The notes below the pieces were generated by a model, which worked only from the letters and a program-made list of their open reading frames with translations, was not told the origin of the DNA and did no database searches. The position numbers and the translations under genes were made by a program. From Streptomyces seoulensis (GTDB lineage Bacteria > Actinomycetota > Actinomycetes > Streptomycetales > Streptomycetaceae), in NCBI RefSeq assembly GCF_022846655.1, contig NZ_AP025667.1, forward strand, positions 6,423,001-6,487,000: a DNA stretch of 64,000 nucleotides, written 5' to 3'. Of this stretch, positions 1 through 9,423 are shown piece by piece; the stretch's first letter is position 1; each line of letters begins with the position of its first letter.

Positions 1-1787
1 TGTGCGGGGACGACGGTCTCGCGCACCGGTTGTCCGCCGAGTTGCGCGGAGTCTACGGCGAGCAGGTCGTCCTCGTCGTACCACCGAACGCGCGCACCGC
101 GCGGCGGCCGGTGGTCGGACGGCCCCGGTCCGCTCCGGCGGCGCTCTTCGACCGGGTGGTCGGGGTGGCGGTCGGCCGGGGCGGGGGCACCTCTCCCGCC
201 GGGAGCGACGCCGGTGCGGGAGGCCGACACCAGGGCGGCGAAAGGGTGCTGGAGACCGAGTTCCTGACCGAGCAGGTGCTCGCCGAGGCCGGGGTGGAGC
301 GGGCGGCCGCGCTCGCGCTGGTCTACGAGGACGACGAGACCAACATCCGCGCCGCCCTCACCGCACGGCGCCTCAACCCCCGCGTGCGCCTCGTACTGCG
401 GCTCTACAACCGCCGGTTGGGCCAGCACATCGAGGAACTCCTCGATCAGGCAGCCGTGTTGGTGGGCGAGAACGACGAGGCGGTGCGGGACGCGGCCACC
501 TCCGTGCTCTCCGACGCCGACACCGCCGCGCCCGCGCTCGCCGCGACCGCCGTCGCCGGAACCGGCAAGGTGATCCAGGCGGAGGGGCTGCTGCTGCGCG
601 CGGTGGAGCGGGTCCCGCCCCAGGCCGGCGCGCCCGCGCCGCGCGGAGTGTGCACGCTGGCGCTGCTGTCGGCCGACGGCGACGACGGCGGGCCGGTGCT
701 GCTGCCCGACGACGCGGAGGTACGGCGGGCCGGGGGCCGGTCCACGGTGACGCTGGAGCGGTTCTCCGCGGCGGAGGGCCCGGCGGCGGGCAACGGGCTC
801 GGGGTGGGCGGTGTCCCGCCCCTCTCCTCCCTGTTCTCCAAGCAGTTGAGGTGGTCGCTGGCCGTGCTCGCCGGGTGCGTGATCGCGCTCGCGGTCGCCC
901 TGTCGATCGTGACCGGCATCCACCCCCTGGGCGCCTTCTACCTGACCCTGCTGGACCTGTTCGCGATCGACGAGCCCGCGCTGGGACAGTCGACGGGACG
1001 GCAGATCCTCCAACTCCTCTCAGGACTGGTCGGGTTGCTCCTGCTGCCCGTGCTGCTGGCGGCGGTCCTGGAGGGGCTGGGCACCTTCCGCACGCAGTCC
1101 GCGCTGCGGAAGCCGCCGCGCGGGCTCGGCGGGCACGTCGTCCTGCTGGGCCTGGGCAAGATCGGTACGCGGGTGCTGATCCGGCTGCGGGAGCTGAACA
1201 TCCCGGTGGTGTGCGTGGAGGGCAACCCGGAGGCGCGCGGGCTCGCCGTGGCGCGGCGGCTGCGGGTGCCGGTGGTGATCGGGGACGTCACGCAGGAGGG
1301 CGTACTGGAGGCGGCCAAGATCCGCCGGGCGCACGCCCTGCTCGCGGTGACCAGCGCGGACACGACCAACCTGGAGGCCGTGCTGTACGCCCGCGGGGTC
1401 CGGCCCGACCTGCGCGCGGTACTGCGCCTGTACGACGACGACTTCGCCACCGCCGTCTACCGCACCCTGCGCGTGGCCCACCCGCTGGCCACGACCCGCA
1501 GCCGCAGCGTCTCCTACCTCTCGGCCCCCGCCTTCGCCGGGGCGATGCTGGGCCGCCGCGTCCTGGGCGCGGTCCCGGTGGAGCGCCGCGTCCTCCTCTT
1601 CGCCTCGGTGGACGTCGCCGGCCGCCCCCAACTGGAGGGCCGTACCCTGGCGGACGCCTTCGCCCCGGGCATCTGGCGCGCCGTGGCCGTGGAAGGCGAA
1701 CCCGACACACCACCCGACCGCCTCCTCACGAAGGACGACCGGGTGGTGATCGCGGCGACCCGCCGGGGTCTGGCGGAACTCGGCTGA
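1..1787 (+). CDS. Two-RCK (TrkA-N) ion-channel-like protein, 5'-partial
   Basis: The open frame already runs at base 3 (CGDDGLAHRL..., the tail of a first Rossmann strand-loop), so the start lies just upstream; the TTG at 30 is internal. A first NAD-binding RCK region is followed by two hydrophobic helices (bases about 850-920 and 1020-1080) with a short pore-like segment between them, then a second RCK region opening with VVLLGLGKIGTRVL (about base 1138). This is the layout of CASTOR/POLLUX-like ligand-gated cation channels: membrane segments flanked by nucleotide-sensing cytosolic domains. It ends 6 bases before the convergent S9 peptidase gene. Family assignment is good; the transported ion is inferred. 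Confidence 0.85.
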   Translation, partial: CGDDGLAHRLSAELRGVYGEQVVLVVPPNARTARRPVVGRPRSAPAALFDRVVGVAVGRGGGTSPAGSDAGAGGRHQGGERVLETEFLTEQVLAEAGVERAAALALVYEDDETNIRAALTARRLNPRVRLVLRLYNRRLGQHIEELLDQAAVLVGENDEAVRDAATSVLSDADTAAPALAATAVAGTGKVIQAEGLLLRAVERVPPQAGAPAPRGVCTLALLSADGDDGGPVLLPDDAEVRRAGGRSTVTLERFSAAEGPAAGNGLGVGGVPPLSSLFSKQLRWSLAVLAGCVIALAVALSIVTGIHPLGAFYLTLLDLFAIDEPALGQSTGRQILQLLSGLVGLLLLPVLLAAVLEGLGTFRTQSALRKPPRGLGGHVVLLGLGKIGTRVLIRLRELNIPVVCVEGNPEARGLAVARRLRVPVVIGDVTQEGVLEAAKIRRAHALLAVTSADTTNLEAVLYARGVRPDLRAVLRLYDDDFATAVYRTLRVAHPLATTRSRSVSYLSAPAFAGAMLGRRVLGAVPVERRVLLFASVDVAGRPQLEGRTLADAFAPGIWRAVAVEGEPDTPPDRLLTKDDRVVIAATRRGLAELG

Positions 1788-1793
1788 GCCGTC

Positions 1794-3602
1794 CTACTTC
1801 TCCGAGCCCCCGAGGTGCCGCCGGGCGAAGTCCATCTCCAGCCGGACCTGCTTGATGCGTTCGTCCACCACCAGCGAGCCGTGGCCCGCGTCGTAGCGGT
1901 AGACCTCGTGGGGCGCGCCCCGGTCGCGGAGGCGGTCCACGTAGTTGTCGATCTGGCGGATCGGGCAGCGGGGGTCGTTGACGCCGGCCGAGATGTAGAC
2001 GGGGGCCTTGACCTGGTCCACGTAGGTCAGCGGCGAGGACGCGGCGAAGCGCTCCGGGACCTCCTCGGGGGTGCCGCCGAGGAGGGTGCGGTCCATGGCC
2101 TTCAGCGCCTCCATCTCGTCGTGGTACGCGGTGACGTAGTCCGCCACCGGCACCACCGCGATGCCCACCGTCCACGCCTCCGGCTGGGTGCCGATGCCGA
2201 GGAGGGTGAGGTAGCCGCCCCAGGAGCCGCCGGTGAGGACGAGGCGCTCGGGGTCGGCGAGGCCGGAGGAGACGGCCCACTCGCGCACCGCGGCCACGTC
2301 CTCCAGCTCGATCAGGCCGACCCGGTGCTTCAGCGCGTCCGTCCAGGCGCGCCCGTACCCGGTGGAGCCCCGGTAGTTGACGCGGACGACGGCGTACCCC
2401 TCGTCCACCCAGGCCGCCGGGCCCGCGGCGAAGGAGTCGCTGTCGTGCCAGGTCGGGCCGCCGTGCAGGTCGAACACGGTGGGGAGGGGGCCGGTGGCCC
2501 CGGCGGGCTTCTGGACGAGGGCGTGGATGCGGCCGCCGGGGCCGTCCACCCACACGTCCTCCACCGCCACCGACGGCGGGGACTTCATGCCGGGCGGGTC
2601 CAGCACGACCCGGCCGCTGGTGGAGCGGACCACCGGCGGCTCGGCGGCCGAGGACCACAGGAACTCCACGCTGCCGTCCGGGCGGGCGGTCGCCCCGGAG
2701 ACGGTGCCGGGCGGGGTGGGGATGCGGTCCAGCTCGCGGGTGGCGAGGTCGTAGCGGAACAGCTCGCTGCGGGCCTCGAAACCGTGCGCGATCAGCAGGG
2801 CGGTGCCGTCCGGGTACCACTCGGCGGCCACGTCGCCGGGCAGGTCCAGCGGGAGGTCCGTCTCCGCGCCGCTCGCCACGTCCCACACCAGCGGCTCCCA
2901 GCGGCCCCGGCGCTGGTGGCCGATGAGGAGGCGGGTGTCGCCGTCGACGGGGGCGAAGCCCAGCACCTCCAGGCCCAGCTCCTCGGTGCCGCCCCGGGTG
3001 TCGTCGAGGTCGGCGACGGCCGTGCCGTCCGGGCGCAGCACGCGCAGGGCGCTGTGCATGGCGTCGCCGTGCTCGGTGTGCTCGACGGCGATCAGCGAGC
3101 CGTCGTGCGAGAGGTCGCCGACGCCGGCGGACTCGCGGTGCCGGTAGATCTCCACCGGCGCCTCGCCCGCCCGCGCGAGGTGGATCGTCGTACCGTCCTC
3201 GTCCGTCGACCGGCCGACGACCGCCGTCCGCCCGTCCCGGCCCAGCGCCAGCCCGGCCGGGTAGGAGGCGTCGAGACCCGGTACGGCCGTCTCGTCGGGG
3301 CCGCCCCCGAAGGGCTGGCGGCGCCAGACCCCGAACTCGTCCCCGTCCTTGTCGTCGAACCACCAGATCCACGCGCCGTCCGGCGAGAGCACGCCGTCCG
3401 TCGTGCCGTTCGGCCGGTCCGTCGCCTGGCGCTGCGCACCGCTCGCGCGGTCCCAGGCGTACAGCTCGTAGGTGCCGGTCGCGTTCGACACGAACAGCGA
3501 GCGGTCGGGCGCGTCCTCGGCCCAGTCGGGCAGCGAGACCCGCGGCGCGCGGAACCGCTTCTCCCAGTCGGGCATCTCCACAGCTTCGTCAGCGTTGTCC
3601 AT
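1794..3602 (-). CDS. S9 prolyl oligopeptidase-family serine peptidase
   Basis: The protein is 602 aa, with an N-terminal beta-propeller (about residues 1-370, WD/TolB-like strands) and a C-terminal alpha/beta-hydrolase domain. The nucleophile is in GGSWGGY (Ser near residue 458), with Asp in NDPRCP (near 542) and His in DAGHGS (near 575), so the triad is complete. No signal peptide is seen, so it is probably a cytosolic peptidase or acylaminoacyl peptidase. The start is ATG 3602, preceded by AGGGGG; ATG 3575 after GTGGAG is also possible. The frame remains open further upstream, but that extension is low-complexity. It is divergent from the SURF1 gene. Confidence 0.9.
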   Translation of the reverse strand: MDNADEAVEMPDWEKRFRAPRVSLPDWAEDAPDRSLFVSNATGTYELYAWDRASGAQRQATDRPNGTTDGVLSPDGAWIWWFDDKDGDEFGVWRRQPFGGGPDETAVPGLDASYPAGLALGRDGRTAVVGRSTDEDGTTIHLARAGEAPVEIYRHRESAGVGDLSHDGSLIAVEHTEHGDAMHSALRVLRPDGTAVADLDDTRGGTEELGLEVLGFAPVDGDTRLLIGHQRRGRWEPLVWDVASGAETDLPLDLPGDVAAEWYPDGTALLIAHGFEARSELFRYDLATRELDRIPTPPGTVSGATARPDGSVEFLWSSAAEPPVVRSTSGRVVLDPPGMKSPPSVAVEDVWVDGPGGRIHALVQKPAGATGPLPTVFDLHGGPTWHDSDSFAAGPAAWVDEGYAVVRVNYRGSTGYGRAWTDALKHRVGLIELEDVAAVREWAVSSGLADPERLVLTGGSWGGYLTLLGIGTQPEAWTVGIAVVPVADYVTAYHDEMEALKAMDRTLLGGTPEEVPERFAASSPLTYVDQVKAPVYISAGVNDPRCPIRQIDNYVDRLRDRGAPHEVYRYDAGHGSLVVDERIKQVRLEMDFARRHLGGSEK

Positions 3603-3726
3603 GCCCCCTAGGATCTCCCGCCCGCTCCCCTTGCGGCACACCTCTGAGCTGGGCGATGTGTTTCGGCCCGGCCGGAGCGCCGGGGGTCGCGTGGGGGCGG
3701 CGGCGGGGGAGCCGTACCGTTGGGGT

Positions 3727-4530
3727 GTGTACCGGTTTCTGCTGACACCCCGCTGGTGGGGCATCAACGTCTTCGTGCTGCTCGCCATCCCGTTCTGCGT
3801 GTTCATGGGGTCGTGGCAGCTCAGCCGGTTCGAGGGGCGGGTGCAGGACCATCGCACCGCCACCGAACAGGCGGCGGCCTCCCGGCACGAGGAGGCGGTA
3901 CCGCTCGCGCGGATGCTGCCCGTCGACAAGGCCACGTCGGGGCGGCGGGTCGAGGTGAGCGGCGAGTACGGCAGGCAGTTGCTGGTGCCCGCCCGTGAGC
4001 TGGACGGGAAGTCCGGCTTCTACGTCCTGACCCTGCTGCGCACGTCCACCGGCGAGTCCCTCCCCGTGGTCCGGGGCTGGCTGCCAGGTACGGCCGACGC
4101 GGCGAAGGCTCCCGCGCCCCCGGCCGGGAAGGTCACCGTCACCGGGGCGCTCCAGGCCCCCGAGGCACCGGGCAGCAACGGCGTCCCCGCGACCGGCGGC
4201 CTGCCCGCCGGGCAGACCAACGCCATCAGCCCGGCCTCCCTGGTGAACCTGGTGCCGGACAAGCTGTACGAAGCCTGGGTCACGCTCGACCGGGGCGACG
4301 CCGGGATGAAGGCGGTGCCCGCGACCGCGCCCGCCGGGACCGGTCTCGACCTGAAGGCGTTCCAGAACCTCGGCTACACCGGCGAGTGGTTCGTCTTCGC
4401 CGGCTTCGTGGTCTTCATGTGGTTCCGGCTGCTGCGCCGCGAGGCCGAGGCGGCGAGCGACGCCGAGCTGGGCCTCGTGACGGACGGTGCCGGCGCCCCG
4501 GAGGACGCCGGCACCCCGAGCACCGTCTGA
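3727..4530 (+). CDS. SURF1 family cytochrome oxidase assembly protein
   Basis: The protein is 267 aa with the SURF1 layout: an N-terminal transmembrane helix right after the start (WWGINVFVLLAIPFCVF), an extracytoplasmic domain containing the typical VVRGWLPG strand, and a second transmembrane helix near the C-terminus (WFVFAGFVVFMWF). SURF1 proteins help insert heme a into cytochrome c oxidase in the membrane. GTG 3727 is chosen because it begins directly before the first helix; the frame is open upstream to 3472 but that part overlaps the divergent peptidase gene. It ends 4 bases before the convergent gene at 4535. Confidence 0.88.
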   Translation: MYRFLLTPRWWGINVFVLLAIPFCVFMGSWQLSRFEGRVQDHRTATEQAAASRHEEAVPLARMLPVDKATSGRRVEVSGEYGRQLLVPARELDGKSGFYVLTLLRTSTGESLPVVRGWLPGTADAAKAPAPPAGKVTVTGALQAPEAPGSNGVPATGGLPAGQTNAISPASLVNLVPDKLYEAWVTLDRGDAGMKAVPATAPAGTGLDLKAFQNLGYTGEWFVFAGFVVFMWFRLLRREAEAASDAELGLVTDGAGAPEDAGTPSTV

Positions 4531-4534
4531 GGAA

Positions 4535-5917
4535 CTATCCGGCGGACTGCATCCCGGAGTAGTACACCGTCCCCGCGCAGGCGTTCGACACGACCGCCGA
4601 AGACCCGGCGCCGGACGCCGTGCTGTACGTGACCTGCACACTGCCGTCCGCCGGACCGTCGACCGTGAGCAACTGCGGGGCGGCGCCGACCGTGCCGCCG
4701 GTGTCCGTGGTGCCGGTCGTGCCCGGGTCCTGGCTGGGCGTGGGGTCGGGCGAGGGGGCGCCGCCGGTGGCCGAACCGCCGCCGGTGGTGGTGGTACCGC
4801 CGCCCGTCACCGGGCAGGTCTCGGAGGGCACGAAGGCGAACTGCTCCGCGTACGCCGCGCCCGGCTGGAGCACCAGCGAGGACACCGTCAGCGACGGGTC
4901 GGGCAGCCCGCTCGCACCGTCGCCGGACACGTGCGCGGTGACGCCCAGCTTGGCCTGGTCGGCCGCGCCGAGGGCCATGGCGCCGATCTGCCCGGTACCG
5001 GAGACCGTGCAGGGGGTGCCGGAGACGTTGGAGACGCGGAAGGTGCCGTAGACCACGCCCCCCGAGTCGGGACCGTTCGCGCTGCCCGTGACGCCCAACT
5101 GGGCCGGGCTGCACACGGGCGACCCCGCGGCGAGGCTCGCCGAGGGGTCGGCGGCACCGGCGGACCCCGCCTTGTCGCCGCCCTTCTTACCGGGCTTGTC
5201 CTTCTTGTCGCTGTCCTTGCCCTCGCCCTGCTTGTCGCCCGTGGAGCCGCGGGTGTCGCCGGTGGCACCGTCGGAGGTCCTGCCCCGGCCCTCGGTGCCC
5301 TGCGTCAGCTCGGACTGGCCCGCCATGGCGGTGTTGGGGTCGGTGCCGCCCGAGTCGGAGACGTGCACGAGGGCGGGGATCGCCGTGCCGAGCAGCAGGG
5401 CGGCCGCCGCCATCCCGACCGCCGCGTGCCGCTTACGGGCCCGCCGCGCGGGAACGGCCCGCCGCAGATGCTCCAGCGAGCCGGTACGGGGCTCCACGTC
5501 CTCCACGGCGGAGTGCAGCAGCCGCCGCAGCGCCTGCTCGTCCGACCCGAGCCCGTCGTCCAGCCCGTCGGTCTCGATCCCGCGCCGTCCGCCCGCCGGT
5601 CCGCTCGCCGGTCCGGTGGCCAGCCCGAGCATCCGCTCGAACCCGTCGAGATCGAGTTCGCGCGTCCGGTCCGGGCCGGAACTCCCGCGAGGCTCCTCGG
5701 GAGCCTCGGGCTCCGTCTCCGGAGCGGCCGGGGCCGCCGGGGCCTCGCCGGACGCGTCCTGAGCTCTCCGCTCACCGTCGAGAGGGGCGGATTCCTCCCC
5801 GTGGGGGCCGTCGTTCACAGTTTCGTTCCCAGCGTGCGTCGGCTTGTCGTGTCGGTCGGCCCCCGTGGCGGACTCGGCGTGCTCGGCGGACTCGGCGGGC
5901 TCGGCGTGCTCGCTCAT
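4535..5917 (-). CDS. Single-pass membrane protein paired with the sigma factor (possible anti-sigma role)
   Basis: The protein is 460 aa, with an acidic, Pro/Ala-rich cytosolic N-terminus and an Arg-rich stretch before one hydrophobic helix (HAAVGMAAAALLLGTAIPAL, about residues 164-183). A Ser/Gly/Lys-rich linker and a C-terminal extracytoplasmic region of beta-strand character with paired cysteines follow. Its ATG overlaps the sigma-factor stop (ATGA), so translation is coupled. Position and topology suggest an anti-sigma or sensor partner, but I see no zinc-binding anti-sigma motif (HxxxCxxC), so function is inferred from context. The linker is strongly repetitive. Confidence 0.8.
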   Translation of the reverse strand: MSEHAEPAESAEHAESATGADRHDKPTHAGNETVNDGPHGEESAPLDGERRAQDASGEAPAAPAAPETEPEAPEEPRGSSGPDRTRELDLDGFERMLGLATGPASGPAGGRRGIETDGLDDGLGSDEQALRRLLHSAVEDVEPRTGSLEHLRRAVPARRARKRHAAVGMAAAALLLGTAIPALVHVSDSGGTDPNTAMAGQSELTQGTEGRGRTSDGATGDTRGSTGDKQGEGKDSDKKDKPGKKGGDKAGSAGAADPSASLAAGSPVCSPAQLGVTGSANGPDSGGVVYGTFRVSNVSGTPCTVSGTGQIGAMALGAADQAKLGVTAHVSGDGASGLPDPSLTVSSLVLQPGAAYAEQFAFVPSETCPVTGGGTTTTGGGSATGGAPSPDPTPSQDPGTTGTTDTGGTVGAAPQLLTVDGPADGSVQVTYSTASGAGSSAVVSNACAGTVYYSGMQSAG

Positions 5918-6633
5918 GTCTTGGCTCCCATGGACACGCGCAGCGCGGCGATGCCCCGTGAGCCGTACGCCTTCACCGAGCCGAGCGATATGCCGAGCGT
6001 CTCGGCGACCTGGGCCTCCGTCATGTCCGCGAAGTAGCGCAGCACCAGCACCTCGCGCTGGCGGCGCTGGAGCCCCTTCATCGCCTTGATGAGGGAGTCC
6101 CGCTCCAGTTGGTCGTACGCCCCCTCCTCCGCGCTCGCCATGTCCGGCATCGGCTTGGAGAGCAGCTTCAGGCCCAGGATGCGGCGGCGCAGCGCGGACC
6201 GGGAGAGGTTGACGACCGTCTGGCGCAGATAAGCCAGGGTCTTCTCCGGCTCCCGGACGCGCTTGCGCGCCGAGTGAACGCGGATGAACGCCTCCTGCAC
6301 GACATCCTCGCAGGAAGCGGTGTCGTCCAGGAGCAGGGCGGCGAGACCGAGCAGGGAGCGGTAGTGCGCCCGGTAGGTCTCGGTGAGATGGTCGACGGTC
6401 GTGCCGGCGGCCGCGTCACCCGCGGTGTCGTCGGCGCCGTCGCGCTGGCCGGGTATGCGGGTGGGACGCGCTGCGGGCATCGGCGCGATCACCGGCATGC
6501 CGCCGGGCACACGCGGACGGAGTGCCGCACGGGGCGACCGGAGCGCCGCCGCGCCGCGGGCTGCTGGGGATATGCCCGGCTCGAAGAGAGCCGGTGCGAA
6601 TTCGAGTACCTCTGCCACGCCAGTTGGACACAC
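5914..6633 (-). CDS. ECF RNA polymerase sigma factor, SigE-like family
   Basis: Region 2 (about residues 84-150) contains the helix with CEDVVQEAFIRVHSAR; region 4 (about 175-230) has QREVLVLRYFADMTEAQVAE followed by LGISLGSVKAYGSRG, a helix-turn-helix for -35 recognition. Length (239 aa with an Arg/Pro-rich N-terminal extension) is somewhat above the usual 170-200 aa, so the true start may be further in; GTG 6633 has a GGGGGG stretch upstream. It overlaps the following membrane-protein gene by 4 bases. The pair is probably a sigma factor and its membrane regulator; the stimulus cannot be read from sequence. Confidence 0.88.
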   Translation of the reverse strand: MCPTGVAEVLEFAPALFEPGISPAARGAAALRSPRAALRPRVPGGMPVIAPMPAARPTRIPGQRDGADDTAGDAAAGTTVDHLTETYRAHYRSLLGLAALLLDDTASCEDVVQEAFIRVHSARKRVREPEKTLAYLRQTVVNLSRSALRRRILGLKLLSKPMPDMASAEEGAYDQLERDSLIKAMKGLQRRQREVLVLRYFADMTEAQVAETLGISLGSVKAYGSRGIAALRVSMGAKT

Positions 6634-6943
6634 GTACCCCCCGCAGGGTTGTACGTGCCGGGCGTCACAATCACGACGACCGACAGTTCCTCAAATGCCG
6701 CCATGCGCCCCGCTCTTCCCCTACGCCTAGTTGAAAGGGTGTCACCACGCCCCGCCGCGACGCCCCGCGCCCGGAATCCACGTCCCGCCGCACCAGGGTG
6801 AGGGCAAAGACGCTCCCCGCACTCACGCGGTTGCGGAGAGCGGGGAGGGAAATCCTCTGTCGTGAGGAAGGCCGGGGACAAGTGGCACCGACCATGGCTC
6901 CGGCCACATCTGCGACAAGAATCCCATGAACATCACAGGATTC
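6634..6943. other. Intergenic region between the sigma gene and asd
   Basis: No convincing gene is seen. Both flanking genes are on the minus strand, so it should hold the sigma-factor promoter; I cannot identify -35/-10 boxes with confidence. A 7-bp perfect inverted repeat (AGAATCC at 6918-6924, GGATTCT at 6938-6944) touches the asd stop codon and could be a weak terminator. Confidence 0.4.
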
Positions 6944-8002
6944 TCACATCATTTCGATGGCCACCAGTTCGGCGATCTGCGCGGTGTTGAGCGCGGCGCC
7001 CTTGCGCAGGTTGTCGCCGCAGACGAAGAGTTCGAGCGCGGTCGGGTCGTCCAGCGCCCGCCGCACCCGGCCCACCCAGGTGGGATCGGTGCCCACGACA
7101 TCGGCAGGGGTGGGGTACTCCCCGGCGGCCGGGTCGTCGCAGAGGACGACGCCGGGGGCGGTGGCGAGGATCTCGCGGGCGCCGTCCACGGTGACCTCGC
7201 CCTGGAAGCGGGCGTGGACCGTCAGCGAGTGGGTGGTGACGACCGGGACCCGTACGCAGGTCACGGCGACCGGCAGGGCGGGCAGCCCGAGGATCTTGCG
7301 GGTCTCGTCGCGGACCTTCATCTCCTCCGAGGACCAGCCGTCCTCGCGCAGCGACCCGGCCCAGGGCACGACGTTGAGCGCGACCGGCTCGGGGAAGGGC
7401 CCGGTCAGCTCGCCGACCGCGCGGCGTACGTCGCCGGGCGCGCTGCCCAGATCGGTGCCCGCGACGAGGGACAACTGGGCGCGCAGCGTCTCGATCCCGG
7501 CCCGCCCGGCCCCGCTGACCGCCTGGTACGAGGAGACGACCAGCTCGCGCAGCCCGAACTCGGCGTGCAGCGCGCCGAGCGCGACGATCATCGACAGGGT
7601 CGTGCAGTTGGGGTTGGAGACGATCCCGCGCGGCCGCATCCTGGCCATGTGCGGGTTGACCTCCGGGACGACGAGCGGCACCTCGGAGTCCATCCGGAAG
7701 GCGCCGGAGTTGTCGACCACGACCGCGCCGCGCGCGGCGGCCACGGGCGCCCACTGGGCGGCGACCTCGTCGGGCACGTCGAACATGGCGACGTCGACGC
7801 CGTCGAAGACGTCCTCGGTGAGGGCGACGACCTCGACCTCCTCGCCGCGCACGGCCAGCTTGCGGCCGGCCGAGCGCGGGGAGGCGATGAGACGGATCTC
7901 GCCCCAGACGTCCGCCCGTTGGGACAGGATCTGGAGCATCACCGCTCCTACGGCTCCGGTCGCCCCCACGACCGCCAGTGTCGGGCGACCGGTGCGTGAC
8001 AT
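6944..8002 (-). CDS. asd: Aspartate-semialdehyde dehydrogenase
   Basis: The protein is 352 aa. The N-terminal Rossmann motif is [13 protein letters not shown]; the catalytic cysteine lies in [11 protein letters not shown] and substrate-binding segments include SYQAVSGAG. It reduces aspartyl phosphate to aspartate semialdehyde with NADPH, the branch point to lysine/diaminopimelate, threonine and methionine. The ATG at 8002 overlaps the aspartokinase stop (TGATG), so the two consecutive pathway enzymes are translated from one mRNA. Confidence 0.96.
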   Translation of the reverse strand: MSRTGRPTLAVVGATGAVGAVMLQILSQRADVWGEIRLIASPRSAGRKLAVRGEEVEVVALTEDVFDGVDVAMFDVPDEVAAQWAPVAAARGAVVVDNSGAFRMDSEVPLVVPEVNPHMARMRPRGIVSNPNCTTLSMIVALGALHAEFGLRELVVSSYQAVSGAGRAGIETLRAQLSLVAGTDLGSAPGDVRRAVGELTGPFPEPVALNVVPWAGSLREDGWSSEEMKVRDETRKILGLPALPVAVTCVRVPVVTTHSLTVHARFQGEVTVDGAREILATAPGVVLCDDPAAGEYPTPADVVGTDPTWVGRVRRALDDPTALELFVCGDNLRKGAALNTAQIAELVAIEMM

Positions 8003-8523
8003 CAGCGGCCCGTGCCCCCGTAGACGACGGCCTCGTCGGTGTCGGAGTCGAGCCCGAAGGCGGTGTGCACGGCGCGGACGGCCTCGGGGACCTCGTCGGC
8101 GCGGGTGACGACCGAGATGCGGATCTCGGAGGTCGAGATCAGCTCGATGTTCACGCCCGCGTCGCTGAGCGCCTCGAAGAAGGCGGCCGTGACGCCGGGG
8201 TTGGTCTTCATCCCGGCGCCGACCAGGGAGATCTTGCCGATCTGGTCGTCGTAGCGCAGGGAGTCGAAGCCGATGCCGGGGCGGTTGCGCTCCAGGGCGT
8301 CGATGGCCTTGCGGCCCTCGGTCTTCGGCAGGGTGAAGGAGATGTCGGTCAGGCCCGTGGAGGCGGCCGACACGTTCTGCACGACCATGTCGAGGTTGAT
8401 CTCGGCGTCGGCGATGGTCCGGAAGATGGCCGCGGCCTCGCCCGGCTTGTCCGGCACGCCGACGACGGTGATCTTGGCCTCGGAGGTGTCGTGTGCGACA
8501 CCGGAGATGATGGCCTGCTCCAC
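8002..8523 (-). CDS. Possible in-frame internal start: aspartokinase beta (regulatory) subunit
   Basis: In the same frame as ask, GTG 8523 follows AGGGGAACAGCAG, a reasonable ribosome site, and would give a 173-aa polypeptide consisting of the two ACT domains (begins [12 protein letters not shown]). Corynebacterial and some streptomycete aspartokinases are known to be alpha2beta2, with beta made from such an internal start. It is read from the RBS and the domain boundary only. Confidence 0.5.
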   Translation of the reverse strand: MEQAIISGVAHDTSEAKITVVGVPDKPGEAAAIFRTIADAEINLDMVVQNVSAASTGLTDISFTLPKTEGRKAIDALERNRPGIGFDSLRYDDQIGKISLVGAGMKTNPGVTAAFFEALSDAGVNIELISTSEIRISVVTRADEVPEAVRAVHTAFGLDSDTDEAVVYGGTGR

Positions 8524-9279
8524 CTGCTGTTCCCCTTGCTCGATCGGCTCGCTGCTGACCCACGTGCCGCGCAGCCCGCTGAAGGAGGAGCGGACGTGGA
8601 TCGGGATGTTGTACCGGCGGGCGTACTCCACGCAGCGGTGGAGCAGCACCTTGGAGCCGGACGCGGCCAGCTCCAGCATGTCCTCGAAGGAGATCCAGTC
8701 GATCTTCCGGGCCTTCTTCACCACGCGCGGGTCGGCGGTGAACACGCCGTCCACGTCGGTGTAGATCTCGCAGACCTCGGCGTCGAGCGCGGCGGCGAGC
8801 GCCACGGCCGTGGTGTCGGAGCCGCCGCGGCCCAGCGTGGTGATGTCCTTCTTGTCCTGGCTCACACCCTGGAAACCGGCGACGATGGCGATGTTGCCCT
8901 CGTCCAGCGCGGTGCGGATGCGGCCGGGCGTGACGTCGATGATGCGGGCTTTGTTGTGGACCGAGTCGGTGATGACACCTGCCTGGCTGCCCGTGAACGA
9001 CTGGGCCTCGTGACCCAGCTTTTTGATCGCCATCGCCAGCAGGGCCATGGAGATACGCTCTCCGGCGGTCAGCAGCATGTCGAATTCACGTCCGGCAGGC
9101 ATCGGAGACACCTGCTCGGCGAGATCGATCAGCTCGTCCGTCGTGTCGCCCATCGCGGAGACCACGACAACCACCTGGTTGCCGTTCTTCTTGGCTTCCA
9201 CGATCCGCTTGGCGACGCGCTTGATGCCCTCGGCATCGGCTACGGAGGAGCCTCCGTACTTCTGCACGACAAGGCCCAC
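8002..9279 (-). CDS. ask: Aspartokinase (alpha subunit, full length)
   Basis: The protein is 425 aa. The N-terminus [20 protein letters not shown] is the aspartokinase signature, followed by the amino-acid-kinase fold and two C-terminal ACT domains (for example [15 protein letters not shown] and [14 protein letters not shown]), which bind lysine/threonine for feedback control. Start GTG 9279 is supported by GAGGAG 5 bases upstream; the open frame further upstream is not conserved-looking. It catalyses phosphorylation of aspartate and forms an operon with asd. Confidence 0.95.
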   Translation of the reverse strand: MGLVVQKYGGSSVADAEGIKRVAKRIVEAKKNGNQVVVVVSAMGDTTDELIDLAEQVSPMPAGREFDMLLTAGERISMALLAMAIKKLGHEAQSFTGSQAGVITDSVHNKARIIDVTPGRIRTALDEGNIAIVAGFQGVSQDKKDITTLGRGGSDTTAVALAAALDAEVCEIYTDVDGVFTADPRVVKKARKIDWISFEDMLELAASGSKVLLHRCVEYARRYNIPIHVRSSFSGLRGTWVSSEPIEQGEQQVEQAIISGVAHDTSEAKITVVGVPDKPGEAAAIFRTIADAEINLDMVVQNVSAASTGLTDISFTLPKTEGRKAIDALERNRPGIGFDSLRYDDQIGKISLVGAGMKTNPGVTAAFFEALSDAGVNIELISTSEIRISVVTRADEVPEAVRAVHTAFGLDSDTDEAVVYGGTGR

Positions 9280-9423
9280 GTGCGCTCCTCGCTCGGTTCG
9301 TTTGTGTCGGCTCAGTCTATCGAGCGTCCGAAATCCACCATCGCGCTCCCGCATGGTGAGACGTCGTACGCCCGGTCCCGAACCTGCCCAGCGGTACGCG
9401 GACCACGCGGAAAGTGCCCCGCG

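Noticed and set aside
1020..1713. Minus-strand frames opposite the RCK gene
   Set aside because: Arg/Gly/Pro-rich shadow frames without domains, antisense to a protein with clear Rossmann motifs.
6489..6881. A 130-codon minus-strand frame upstream of the sigma gene
   Set aside because: It overlaps the sigma gene's start in another frame and shows no ribosome site or family pattern.
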